Source: Klebsormidium nitens (lineage: Eukaryota; Streptophyta; Klebsormidiophyceae; Klebsormidiales; Klebsormidiaceae). From it: a DNA stretch of 44,001 nt. Both the position numbers and the translations under genes were made by a program. This document shows, in pieces, positions 34,311 through 44,001 of this stretch; the stretch's first letter is position 1; each line of letters opens with the position of its first letter. The DNA is taken from the NCBI GenBank assembly GCA_000708835.1, contig DF237594.1, forward strand, positions 4,963 to 48,963. Reading direction: 5' to 3'. Below the pieces are notes generated by a model. That model was not told where the DNA came from. It made no database searches and was given only the letters and a program-made list of their open reading frames with translations.

Positions 34311-35544
34311 CGGCCCGTTGATTCCGGACATTGGGATGCGGGTGAAGGAGCTCAGCCTGATAGCGCGGGTGTCTAGTGATCCGTCCGCAGAAGCGTTCAA
34401 CTGGTCAGCGAAAGGAGAAAGTAGTAGTGCAAAAGTGCAAGCGCCCGGTCTGATGAGCGCGCGGGTTAAGACCGGTGACCCCGGCCTGTTTGAAAGGCGT
34501 CGAGAGGGGTCGAGAGGGCATTGAAACACGAATCTCTTGCAGTAATCTGCGAGGCGGCTCTTTCAGCAGGACGCACTGTAGAGCCACCAGACGGAATCAC
34601 GGCTTGACCTTGTGATGGGGGTTATTAGCGAGTCGAGATGAGCACAGCCAAAGAGGCGGGAAACGGAGCCCACGAGAGACTCCGTCCCAGGTCAAACGAG
34701 GATAGTGGGGTGCTTCTTTACATTGTAAGGGAGCACCCAAGTAAAGCGCTCCCTGGGCATCAGGAATTTGCACAGAGTTCGTTGCCAGTGCTTTGCTTGA
34801 GGGCCAACAGGCCCGTACGTTGTCTTGATTTCAAGCCGGTGTCCAGCATTTGTTGCGGAGGGTTTGCTCTACAACTCCTTAGGCATGTGTTCCGATCTGC
34901 CTTCCCTTTGCGAGTCGATCTCTTTTTGGCTTCATCTTTCTTTCTGTGATGCCCACGAAGTTCCCACGGGGTAAGTGAACGCTCAGATCGCACGCTATTC
35001 TGGCCTTGACCAACGGCCTAATGTGGTAATTTATAGGGGAGAATCTAGGCAGGTATCTGAAGAGCGCTGCCGTTGTGGATCGTAAATAAGCAGCTAGGCT
35101 CTGCCTTAGCAGAGCTAAGGTTGGACACAATCCGGAAGCTAACGGCACATCAAGGCGCTATCGTGACCGTGCCAAAGCAAGGAAAGCAGGGCTGCGTCCT
35201 AGAGGAGTATCCTTAATCTCAGATGGCTCTGGCTACCGGAAAATATGGTTTCTGCACCAGTATGTACAGTTGTCTCGTCTGAAGAACGATAATATATCTG
35301 CCGTCAGTGACAAATTTCGCATTGGAAAGAATGGAACGGACAACAAGGCGGTAAAAGAACTGTTGCATGAAACCGTCACAATCCAGCAGAAACGTGCGTG
35401 AAGGAAAGGAGTTACTGCGTTTGGGCTCCTGTACAAAACCCAACACTTGGCTTGGCCTGGCCGTGGGCGTTGCCAATTGTCACGTTTCCGAATCATGTTC
35501 CATTCGAGGACCTTGTTTCTGCGGCTTCGCGACATTCGCGCCGT
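34311..35544. other. Spacer before repeat copy A
   Basis: No gene is recognised. A 7-bp inverted repeat (AGGGAGC and GCTCCCT) lies near 34730-34766. The open minus-strand frame at 33972-34529 overlaps the left end but has no domain character. Confidence 0.45.
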
Positions 35545-35669
35545 GGCCGACCGTCGTAATTTTGGTGCCCAGGCTTGAAGCCGTTGATTCTGACACGTGG
35601 CGTCATCGGGCGGCTGGACTCGAGCTGAATTCATCTGGCCCACAAAGTCTGGTTTTAGCAGAAGACGCC

Positions 35670-35677
35670 TTTATAAA
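35670..35677 (+). promoter_or_regulatory. TATA-like box before hairpin array A
   Basis: TTTATAAA ends 22 nt before the first hairpin and starts 30 nt before it. The same spacing is seen in copy B. A CACGTG core lies about 75 bp further upstream. Confidence 0.5.
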
Positions 35678-35699
35678 CACGAAAACAGCTGCTTTCTCC

Positions 35700-35816
35700 A
35701 ACGCCAGCTAGGCGTTCAGGGCTGCGGTCCCTGTTTTCTATTTCCTTACCGGGCTGCGGTCCCGGTTTTCTGACTTCCTTACCGGGCTGCGGTCCCGGTC
35801 CAGGCTGCGGTCCTGG
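35700..35816 (+). other. Array of five short hairpins, copy A
   Basis: Hairpin 0 (35700-35716) is AACGCC-AGCTA-GGCGTT. Hairpins 1-4 are each 17 nt with a 5-bp stem and a 7-nt loop CTGCGGT: 35717-35733 (CAGGG/CCCTG), 35749-35765 (CCGGG/CCCGG), 35782-35798 (CCGGG/CCCGG) and 35800-35816 (CCAGG/CCTGG). The loop is constant. Stems differ by paired changes: A-T against C-G at pair 2, and G-C against A-T at pair 3. That is the pattern expected of a structured RNA, most simply a Pol II leader or a small non-coding RNA on the plus strand. A DNA-level palindromic protein-binding array is the main alternative. Confidence 0.6.
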
Positions 35817-36652
35817 GGAACACGCGCTACGGGTGATCACGATCATCATTAGCGCATGCTCCAACATACGTTGCACTTTTGCTGCAGAAGGAAGCTGCTT
35901 GGACTTGGATCGAAATTGCGGCCCTCTTGAAAGTAGTAACCCACCACTGCAAAACTATTCCGTCTGCATCGTAACCTGGAGCAGCACCGCTAAAGCATTC
36001 CTCCCGCATCCTTCCAATCGCGTAACGATATACGATATGCTAGCTGCAGGATCACATGTGTGGGGGAGCTTCTGTATCACACTTATCCACATCGAACAAC
36101 ACAGCATGCATCTAGGAGGAATTTTGGACGCTGAATATGAGTCATCTTGACCTTCTCAAGAGTGTCACTTGAACCCTGCAGCTGTTCAAAACCATGAATC
36201 TGTGTTGTTCAAAAATGTAAAGAACTTGGGTTTGTTCAAAACGGCGGGACTCTATGGCTGAGTATGCGGCCCGGTCCATGGCCCGGCTTTCGAAAAAATA
36301 GCGTCGGCCGCTGGCAAGTTTTGTGGATAAATATCCAGAGTACCCCTGGATTTGTTCAATTTCTCACCTCTTCATATCAGATGAGATCAATCTGTGCTTG
36401 AAACTTTGTTTGTTAAGCGTTCTTTTGTGAAATTCGACATACCTTCCTATGTAAGAAAGGACTTTTGAGAAATACAGGTGTCATTTTGTACGTTCTGGTT
36501 GGAGTTGGAATGATTTGGCGTTGAATCTAAATCAACGAATGTCGTGGTGCTTTTCCGGGGGAGCTCCAGCCCTGGAGCGGGGGGGACTGAAACGGAGAAC
36601 TGATTACGGCCGCCTACAGGACACGTGGCCTTAGTCGAACGGTTCGAGAATT

Positions 36653-37399
36653 TTAGGAGAGCGCGCCTCGGGTCACACCAGTAGAGCCCCCGAGGCGGCC
36701 CGCACGCGCCCGACTACCGTTCAGGACCGCGCACCGCACCACGGCGGCCTGCTGAGAGTCGCGCGCCGCGGCCGCGGCGAAGCGCTCACCGCACTTCCTG
36801 CAAACGAACGCCACGTCGCACGCGCGCACGTGCGCGAGCAGCGGCTTCAGCGAGCACAGGTCGAGGTCGCGGGTGAGGCGGCGCGCGAGCGCGCCCAGGG
36901 AATAATACCGGGGGTCCGAGCTTTCGAGAGACGTGTCTCGCAAGTGGGCAATCAATTTCGCCCCGGCAGAGAAGTCCAGAAAGCAAACCGCGCACTGGTA
37001 GACGGTTGTGCAGCCTCCCAGCAGGGGGTTGGCCTGGAGACCGTGCAAGGGTGGGGCGCGACAGACGGACCAAGAACGAAGTGGCGCGAGGCGCTTGGTT
37101 CTTCCGTTTCCATTGCTTTGCCGTGCACTTTGCTGCTGCTCGGCCGGCCCAACGGCCCCACAGGTGCTGCCACATGGCGGCAGCCCACAGGAGGTCTGCA
37201 GGTAGCCAAGCGGGAACTTCTCCTCGCAGATTTGGGACACTTCCTTCCGTCCTCGAGGCCCCACGCGGCTTCGGCGGCCGGAACTAGAAGTCACTTCTTG
37301 ACAGAACGCCGGACACGCTCCATCACTGTGGCCGGGAGGAAGTGCGTTTGAATCGAGGAAATAGCGGCGCTTTCCAGGCAGCGTTTGGGGAAAGCACAC
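36653..37399 (-). pseudogene. Degenerate zinc-finger-like ORF, copy A
   Basis: The frame is open for 248 codons with no in-frame ATG (it opens at GTG). It may be an internal exon or a decayed gene. Finger 1 (about 36935-37000) reads YQCAVCFLDFSAGAK then LIAHLRDTS, with C-x2-C and a His in frame. Finger 2 (about 36770-36810) keeps FVCRKCGERF but then reads RDSQQ, where copy B has RDAHQ with the His. The frame ends GVTRGALS. C2H2-type fingers bind nucleic acid or protein, but here the function is unknown. Confidence 0.4.
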
Positions 37400-38276
37400 G
37401 TTAATAATCTTTCAAGACTTTCCGTCTAGGAGTCGCTCAAACATTTGGCAGCGATTCCAACTGGCAGCCCTTCTGGCTTGCATAGCATGTTTGCCCTTGG
37501 GGAGTAGATCCAGCGGATCCTGATCGAAGTCGGTGTGTAGATGGTATGCATATTATAAAGCTTGAATTCACGACTTCAGGCTTAGCTGAACGCCGTACAT
37601 TTTGCTTAAGGACGTCGCGAAGAGCCGGCACGAAGTCAAGGTGGCATCTCAAGAGTACGCTAGCATGGTGCAAAAGGAGACTGAATATTTTCTTTAGGGG
37701 CTGGTCCCGTCTTTGAGTTATTGCAACAGTTGCGCGCCACGTGGTCCGGTCTGAGGAAAGTGGCTCGTCGCTACAGATGGCTGTCGGGAAGGTACAGAAT
37801 CTTTGTTTCAGTCTTTTTGGATTGACTCGCATTTGGGAACTGAACCATTCCCTCTTTGTAAGAAGTGGTACCACGTTGCAGAATCACGTTAACGGTGTTG
37901 GAGACCTGTGACTCAAGATTGATCCATTTTCAAGCGAACCGGTTGGGATCCATGAGGAAGTAAGAATGAACGTCAAAGATTACTTAGCCCCAAACTAGAC
38001 GGTCTTTTCTTCCTTCCTTCTCGCTTTGCAAGATGTTCTCCAAAGTTTTCTGCTCTATGACCGGAACACTATATCGTCGAAGCACAAGAGTGGGAGCTTG
38101 ACGTGGAAAGCCTCATGCGAAGAAGGTTTGAAAGGGGGAAATCTTTTCTCGTGATAGCCCCAAGTGCGCTTCGAAAGGCTTCAAGTGAGAACAGGCTCAT
38201 CACGACTCGCGTCAGAGACCGTTTGCTTCTAACCGCCCATACTGTTGACTTGTGGGTGCCCTGAATTTCGCTGCAG

Positions 38277-38624
38277 AGGTGGCTCTGCTAGGCGGCTTTG
38301 TCGAGCGCTGTGCCGTTTGGAAGGTTCCATTTCGTCTCTTAGGAACCCTGGCCACCAGCCTAAAAAGTGCCAGTGCTGATCACTGGGCCATTATGGGCAG
38401 CTTTGGAAAGGGCTAAGTTCTGCGTCATAATAGCGCTGCTCGATCTCGGCCCACAGAACTTCGATTCCAGGGTAACCTTTCGACTCGCCTTCCCATCATA
38501 TGTAAGCGGAAGGGGCTACGCGACGACTGTAATCTGGTCCAAGTCGCCAAAGTTTGACCAGGTTTTCTACTCGTCCTTCGACGTCCTGAAGGTCCTAGCT
38601 GAGTACGCGCAATTGCAAGTATGA
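38277..38624 (+). CDS. Two-exon coding fragment of unknown identity, possibly C2-like
   Basis: Candidate exons 38277-38323 (acceptor CTGCAG; reads VALLGGFVERCAVWK; ends phase 0 before GTTCCA) and 38457-38618 (acceptor CCACAG; starts phase 0). The second reads RVTFRLAFPSYVSGRGYATT, then VIWSKSPKFDQVFYSSFDVL. The alternation of strands, TT-I and KFDQVF, resembles the middle of a C2 domain, but I cannot name the family. It either stops at 38624 (TGA) or continues through a donor at 38619. No further exons were found on either side. It lies between the two copies of the large repeat. Confidence 0.3.
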
Positions 38625-39359
38625 GCATGGTGAGGAAGTCGTTACAAATCAGCTGAAGTTTCGCGAAGTTGGGAAGAGAAGATGGGGTTTGAGCAGCGCT
38701 TACAACAAGTCCAATCAGAGTCGAAAATTGAAAAACAAAGCATGGATGAAGTTAGGTTCTTCTAAGAGCTGAGAGGTTCTAGAGAACAGTGCCTGGCTAA
38801 AGACTCGAGAAGCTGTCTCCTACACTAGTGTATGGCATGGGGTTGAGATGCTCGAGAAGAAAAGTGGCGGTTTGATCTTGGAAAAGGTGCTGATGAATCA
38901 TAACACCTATCTGCTGGCAGGGCCATCAGTTGGTTGAAATGAAAAGTGCTACTGATTACGTTAATGATTTCGACAACGAACACGTGCAATAATCTGCTGA
39001 GCTGCCGGCTTAAGAAGGCTGTCAGGCTGTCACCGCCTAGGCTACATCGCCTTTCGTCGTGGATCTCTTTCGAAGCTTACTTTAACTTCTAAGCTCCTAA
39101 AAGTTTGCCGAGCTTCCTAAAGGGCCCGTTAAGCTGTACTTGCAACCATCCCATGCCTGCAAATGCAGCTAAGACCCTTTGAAAAACAAAGCTAGCTCCT
39201 GTAGATGATGTTCAGACTCAAACACGCGGATCTGAAGCGAAGAAGGGATGTCATTAATGCGGTCTTGAAATCCGCTTTCTGTCTACAATTCTTCGGGCCG
39301 CCCCGGGCTCGTTGCCGACAGTCCGTTTGCGTTCCGAGACAATATCGTCGCGCGTCGTG
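38625..39359. other. Spacer between repeat copies
   Basis: This is not similar to the repeat copies by eye. I recognise no gene and no clear repeat. Confidence 0.4.
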
Positions 39360-39484
39360 GGCGACCGTCGCACTGTCGGGTGCCTTCTTAGAACCGTCAG
39401 ATTCGCCAAGTGGCATCATCGGACGGCTCGAAACTAAAAACCTATCCTTTGGGCCCACAAAGTTTGTTCTGCACGTAAGACAGC

Positions 39485-39494
39485 TTTATATATA
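39485..39494 (+). promoter_or_regulatory. TATA-like box before hairpin array B
   Basis: TTTATATATA starts 30 nt before the first hairpin, exactly as in copy A, although the DNA between TATA box and hairpin has diverged strongly. Confidence 0.5.
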
Positions 39495-39514
39495 CAAATG
39501 CCGCCCCTCTAGGC

Positions 39515-39630
39515 AACGCCAGCTAGGCGTTCAGGGCTGCGGTCCCTGGCTCCTATTTCCTTACCGGGCTGCGGACCCGGTTTTCTGACTTCCTACCGGG
39601 CTGCGGTCCCGGTCCAGGCTGCGGTCCTGG
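39515..39630 (+). other. Array of five short hairpins, copy B
   Basis: Hairpin 0 is at 39515-39531 and hairpins 1-4 at 39532-39548, 39564-39580, 39596-39612 and 39614-39630. All stems are identical to their counterparts in copy A. The only change in the repeated units is in the loop of hairpin 2 (CTGCGGA instead of CTGCGGT). Spacers are 0, 15, 15 and 1 nt, against 0, 15, 16 and 1 in copy A. Bases just outside are much less conserved, so the array is a conserved island within the duplication. Confidence 0.6.
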
Positions 39631-39745
39631 GGAACACGCGCTACGGGTGATCAGTTGACATAATTAGCGCATGTTCCAACATATGTTGCACCATTTGCTG
39701 CCGAGTAAACAATCCGCTTGGATTTCGAACTTGCTGTCTCTTTTA

Positions 39746-40535
39746 AACAGGGCGTGCCCCTATAAGACCCCTTTTCCCGAGACTAAATTGTGCCCGGGGA
39801 TTTGGGGTTTAGCATAGTGGTAGAGTGCAGTCCCGCATGTCCAAAAGCTTCTTTTACGTCCTTTTTGTGTACCCCGCACAGCGGCGCACATCGATTCACA
39901 GTGCTTTCCTATAAAGTGAACTCGTTACGGTCTAAGATTCAATCCATGGACCTAGCAACCTAAATGGCGTACTTTCAGGCGCTCTGCGGCGCTGGTCCCA
40001 TGACTTTCACAGCGATCTGATATTTGGCCGTGGCTCTCCTCCCGGACTCGGTGCGTTTGCAATCTGCCGTACGCTTTTGCTCGATAACTTCGACCGGTCG
40101 CTGAATCGGAAGCTCCAGGTCACTCCGTCGATTCACTCTCGCGCCCTCAGATCGACGGTCCGCGGCTTGACGGATTGTCACCGACGGCTGCCGCGAACCT
40201 CTTCCGTCCGGGTGATTACGCGTAATCAAACTCCCCTTTTAAAGTAGCCCACTATTGCAAGAACTGACGCGTCTTCATCATCAGGCGGTCTGCAGATCTG
40301 AGAAATGGCTGGGGGACAAGCCTCTTTGCTGTCACCAGCGTCCATCTTGTTAACGTTAACGGATTGGACGGTTCAGATCGCTCCGTCAAAATCTATACCA
40401 GAGGTCCTGATCACGTGGGAGGTCCTAGGTGTTCACAGCTAAAGCCCAAATTGCACTCTTAGACTGGCTTCATTAGCTGAAGATCGGACGGCTGTGACAG
40501 CGTTTCGGCCATCGGAGCGGGTCTGCGGTCCGCCT
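39746..40535. mobile_element. Copy-B-specific block with tRNA-like Pol III boxes (possible SINE-like insertion)
   Basis: This block has no counterpart in copy A. Near its left end lies an A-box-like sequence, TTTAGCATAGTGGTAGAGTGC (starts at 39808). A B-box-like AGATTCAATCC lies at about 39935-39945. The flanking stems do not fold into a tRNA. No poly-A tail or target-site duplication is evident. It could be a tRNA-derived element, or sequence lost from copy A. Confidence 0.3.
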
Positions 40536-41233
40536 GTCATAACCCGGAGCAGCACCGCTAAGCATCCCTCCAATCGCACATATGGCTAGCTGATCAAGAG
40601 CACATGTATGGGGAAGCTTTTGTTGCATACTTTATTCAAGTATCCACACCGAACATCATAGCATGCATCTATCATGTGAGATTGGCCGACAGTGACTGAG
40701 TCATCTTGACTTCTAATGAATGTTACTGGAATATTGCGGTTGTTCCAATCATGAACCTTTGCGTTGTTTACAAAAACAAGAACTTGGTTTTGTTCAGAAC
40801 AGCGGGGATCTGTAGCTAATTATGCGGCCCAATCCATGGCCCGGCCGATCCACCCCTGGTACAAGAAGGAAAGCGTCGGCCGCTGGCAAGCTTTGTGGAT
40901 AGATATCCAAAGTAGCCCTGGGTTTGTATCCACCTCTTCATATTGGATGAGATGGATCTGTGCTTAAAATTTTGTTTGGGGCAGTCTTGTATAGTTTTTG
41001 ACATACCTTCCTATGTACGAGTGACTTTGAGGAAGAGAGGTGTCTCTTTGTACGTTCTGGTTGGAATAATAACGTGAATCTGCTGATCTGAATCAACGAA
41101 GATCGTGGTGCTTTTCCGGGGGAGCTCCGTGGAGCACTTCTGAACCCCGGCCCTGGAGGGGGGGAAACTGAAACGGAGGACTGATTTCGGCCGTCCACAG
41201 GACACGTGGCTTTCATCGAACGGCTCGAAAAGT

Positions 41234-42322
41234 TTAGGAGAGCGCGACTCGGGTTGCACCAGTAGAGCCCCCGGGGGCGGCCCGCACGCGCCCTCCGAGT
41301 CCATCATGCCGTTCAGGACCGCCCACCGTGGCGGTTTGATGCGCGTCGCGCGCCGCGGCCGCGGTGAAGCGCGCGGCGCACTTCAAGCAAACGAACGCCA
41401 GGTCGCACGCGCGCAGGTACGCGAGCAGCGGCGTGATCGCGCACAGGTCGAGGTCATAGTTGGGGCAATGCAAGATCAGGCGGCGTGCCGCCAGGCGCGC
41501 CCAGGGATTGTTCGAAGGGGTGGAGCGGTCCAGACACGTGTCACGCAAGTGGCGATATCCTCTTCCGCCCTGGAAGAAAACTCCAGAGAACAAACCGGGC
41601 ATCGGAGGCGGTTGTGCAGCGTCCCAGGGGGCTGGCCTGGACCGGGCGAGGGCGGGGGGCGACAGACGGACTAGCAACGAAGTGCGAGTTGTCGACTGGT
41701 TCTTCTTCTTCCTTGGCACCATGCTGCTGCCTTCAGTGGCGTTTAGCTTTAGGTGCATGCCGTTCAATTTGTTGCTGCTCGGCTCATCGGTCTTGCAGGT
41801 GCTGCCACGTGGCACCAGCCCACAGGTCCCCGCGTGCGGCTCCAGATCAGCCAGCCAAGAACTTGTTTTGAAGATGGGAAACGAGTCCCTTCCGTCTTCA
41901 AAGCCCCACGCCGCTTCGGGGGCGGATCGTTGAATCACTTCCGGACGGACGGACGTGATCCGTGAGCGTAGCCGAGAGGGAGTGCGTCGGAGGCCTCTCC
42001 TGGATCCGGAGGTCGCGGAGTTGTGGTGAAAGACGCGGACGAAAGTCGCAGAAAGTCGCGGAAAGTCACGTAACGTCGCGAAGCATTGCAAGTATCTAAT
42101 GTCAAACATGTTTGAAAACAAAGTTCCAAAAGATATGTAAGGTCGCGGTGAAAGTCGCGGAGGTCGCGGAACAAAGTCGCGGAACAGTCGCGTAAAGTCG
42201 CGCAGGATCGCGGAAAGTCGCGTAACGTCGCGGGCAACTCTGGCAACCTCCGGGCCCAGGATAGGCCTCGTCTGAAGCATGGATAGGCGAGCGGCGCTTT
42301 TCAGGCAGCGTGAGCGAAACAC
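41234..42322 (-). pseudogene. Frameshifted zinc-finger-like ORF, copy B
   Basis: The 362-codon open frame is a composite. Its C-terminal part matches copy A (FVCLKCAARF, then RDAHQ, ending GATRVALS) and keeps the finger-2 His. In finger 1 the CxxC part (RCPVCSLEF, 41590-41604) is in a different frame from HLRDT (about 41536-41550), because the stretch between them differs by 2 nt (mod 3) from copy A. The N-terminal part is read through a GTCGCGG-rich tandem array, so its RDF-type repeats are probably not protein. There is no in-frame ATG at the opening GTG. Confidence 0.4.
42011..42232. repeat. Minisatellite with unit about AAAGTCGCGG
   Basis: There are roughly 15 imperfect copies of a 9-12 bp unit (AAAGTCGCGG, AACGTCGCG, AGGTCGCGG), interrupted by about 60 bp of AT-richer sequence at 42085-42140. 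It is present in copy B and absent from copy A. Confidence 0.75.
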
Positions 42323-43290
42323 GCGTGAAGAAGGTAATTGAGCATCGTTTGTCTAGGACTCGCTGAGATTGGCAGCGAGTCCAACTTGCATGGGGCAGCC
42401 CTTCGGCTCGCGAATCATTTTTGCCTTCAAGGGGTGATAGATTCAGTCGAGTCTGATTGACGCCGTTATGTAGATGGTCAGTCTTTTATAGAGCCTTTTT
42501 GAGTAGTCAGCTGAATGCCGTACGTTTTCTCAACCAGAAAAATACGTCTTAAGGACGACGTGAGCCCGCCACGAAGTCAAGGTGGCATCTCAAGAATACA
42601 CTAGCAGAACGGTGCAAGAAGAGTTTTGATCTCTTATATATAATTAGGAGCTGGTCGCGTCTTTGCTTTGAAAGGTGGGCACCAAGTGGTTTGGTCTGAA
42701 GAGGGCAGCTGGTCGCCAGGGCTGTCTGAAGAAGTGAAGTACAAATTTTTTATTTCGTCTTTTTTCGACGACTTGCAATTTAAACTCCGACCATTTTCTC
42801 TCTGCAAGTAACAAGTCCGGTTGCAATGGGTTTGGAGACCGTTGAGACATCTTTCAAATTACTTCCGATATCTCGAAGAGGTCGGAAGCCGCGAAGTAAA
42901 TTATCGACAGGCCTGTCGTCTGCCTGAAGAAAATTCTGCGGATCAACCTTGACGTCTGAGCAGAATCATTTCCTGCTCATAAAGGCTAGGTAGTGCGGCC
43001 CCATCGTGATCAAAATTCATAAACAACTCCTTCGCCTTACACTAGGCGTTCTACTCGTCCTTCAAATTCCTTGTCTTTGTCAATTCGTCTATAAAGCTCT
43101 CTGCTCTGGTCTGCCCTGCGGCCGGGTGACAATGGTATCAAAGTACAGGAGGGGAGCGCCACGTGAAAATTCCCATGCGTAGACGGTCTGAAAGCGGGGG
43201 CTCTCGTGTTTTGTTAGCCCTAGGTGCGCTTTGAAAGGCTGTGAACGGTTTCATCACGACGTCAGCGGTTGTTTGCTTCCAAACGTTAAC

Positions 43291-44001
43291 GGAGAGACAC
43301 ATTGAATTGATGACTGAAGCCATGTAGAATCTTCCCATCACCAATCGAACCTCTGGTGGCTCGGCCGCCTCTAGTCTTATGCAAGCGTCAGGTGGCTTAG
43401 GTTGTACTACTGCTTTGCAAGTCAGAGTAGTCAGAGCCGCCAGGAAAACGCCCACGCAAAGTGATTACTAGTAGTCCTTATGCGCCCGAAATCTGATTGT
43501 CGTGGATTTGCATCTTGCATAGGCTTCGGCTAGCATCATCATGTGTGGGGGAGTAAGCCTAAGGCATAGCTGTGATCACGTGCAGGATAGAAGCCTACAT
43601 GTCTAAGATGGAACAAACAGTTGGTTCTCGATATCAAAACTGTACAGAAGCTAGCCTAAAATATCGTCCTTGAGGTTAAATGCGAGTAATACAGCTGGGT
43701 ATGCCGTGTTAAAGCTGAGATACGTGCATCCCTTCTAACGGCCATTGCAAAGGTATTGCAGGATCGACTCCGTATCATTCAGTGGCTGCAGCTCGAGCCG
43801 ACGATCCCCGGTTTCTGACCGAAGGAATCGGCTGCCAGAAGAAGAAAAAGGGCGCCATCAATGCCACCAATCTAACTCTGGGCTGAGAGCTTAGGTCGCA
43901 ATTGACAAAGCCAGCAGGTATTGCAATATGATAGACACTGTACTTCGTAAGACAGCAAAGCAAGTAGCTGTGCTTAAGGACTTCCTGCATCGGATAAAGT
44001 G
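43291..44001. other. Right-end spacer
   Basis: I recognise no gene. The minus-strand open frame at 43775-43990 has no domain character. Confidence 0.4.

Larger units (their letters stand above)
35545..38230. repeat. Large direct repeat, copy A
   Basis: This segment is similar, in the same order and orientation, to about 39360-43290. Shared landmarks include a TATA-like box, the hairpin array, GAGCAGCACCGCTAA, GCGTCGGCCGCTGGCAAG, CATACCTTCCTATGTA, GTGCTTTTCCGGGGGAGCTCC, the zinc-finger-like ORF, CACGAAGTCAAGGTGGCATC and TCATCACGAC. Offsets between the copies grow from about 3.8 to 5.0 kb, so copy B has gained or copy A has lost material. Ends are approximate. The divergence suggests the duplication is not recent. 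I see no transposase. Confidence 0.75.
39360..43290. repeat. Large direct repeat, copy B
   Basis: It corresponds to copy A at about 35545-38230 in the same orientation, but is about 1.2 kb longer. The extra length is mainly a block of roughly 780 bp at about 39746-40535 and a GTCGCGG-rich tandem array at 42011-42232. Boundaries are by-eye estimates. Confidence 0.75.

Noticed and set aside
33972-34529. Minus-strand open frame of 185 codons
   Set aside because: It is rich in Arg, Ser and Pro with no domain, overlaps coding-like frames on the other strand, and lies in GC-rich DNA where long open frames arise by chance.
35655-35876. Minus-strand ORF with GPQPGK repeats over hairpin array A
   Set aside because: The repeats are the direct consequence of the hairpin units. 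Spacer lengths are not multiples of the unit, and the paired stem changes are better explained by structure than by protein.

Overview
This window is intron-rich nuclear DNA from a eukaryote. The evidence is the frequent GT-AG introns with GTGAG-type donors and (C)AG acceptors, TATA-like promoters, and exons joined by consistent reading phase. A polycystin-family cation channel, Cys-rich PAN/Apple-like secreted modules and G-rich donors suggest a green alga (streptophyte or chlorophyte). That assignment is inference; no marker gene fixes the taxon.

Layout. 1-2390: no gene recognised. 2391-6798 (+): seven-exon ARM/HEAT-type gene matching the core of protein phosphatase 4 regulatory subunit 3 (SMEK/PP4R3), without a visible EVH1-like domain. 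8007-8172 (+): tRNA-like locus with tRNA ends and a large internal insert. 9802-12512 (-): small secreted Cys-rich gene with two alternative, homologous, equal-length PAN/Apple-like exons. 12784-16399: spacer with simple repeats and palindromes. 16400-30427 (-): about 21-exon polycystin (PKD2-like) channel gene, about 925 codons, reconstructed almost completely in phase. 30428-35540: mostly unassigned, with a TATA-associated small ORF on the minus strand and short coding-like fragments. 35545-43290: a directly repeated segment, copy A about 35545-38230 and copy B about 39360-43290. Each copy carries a TATA-like box, then a strikingly regular array of short hairpins, and further on a degenerate zinc-finger-like ORF on the opposite strand. 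Between the copies lies a short exon pair of unknown identity.

The genes do not form one pathway. The most unusual signals are (1) the duplicated hairpin array with compensatory stem changes around a constant CTGCGGT loop, 30 nt downstream of a TATA-like box in both copies, and (2) the twin 223-nt PAN-like exons, whose phases allow either one but not both. Coordinates of splice sites were read by eye from phase and motif; no transcript data were available.
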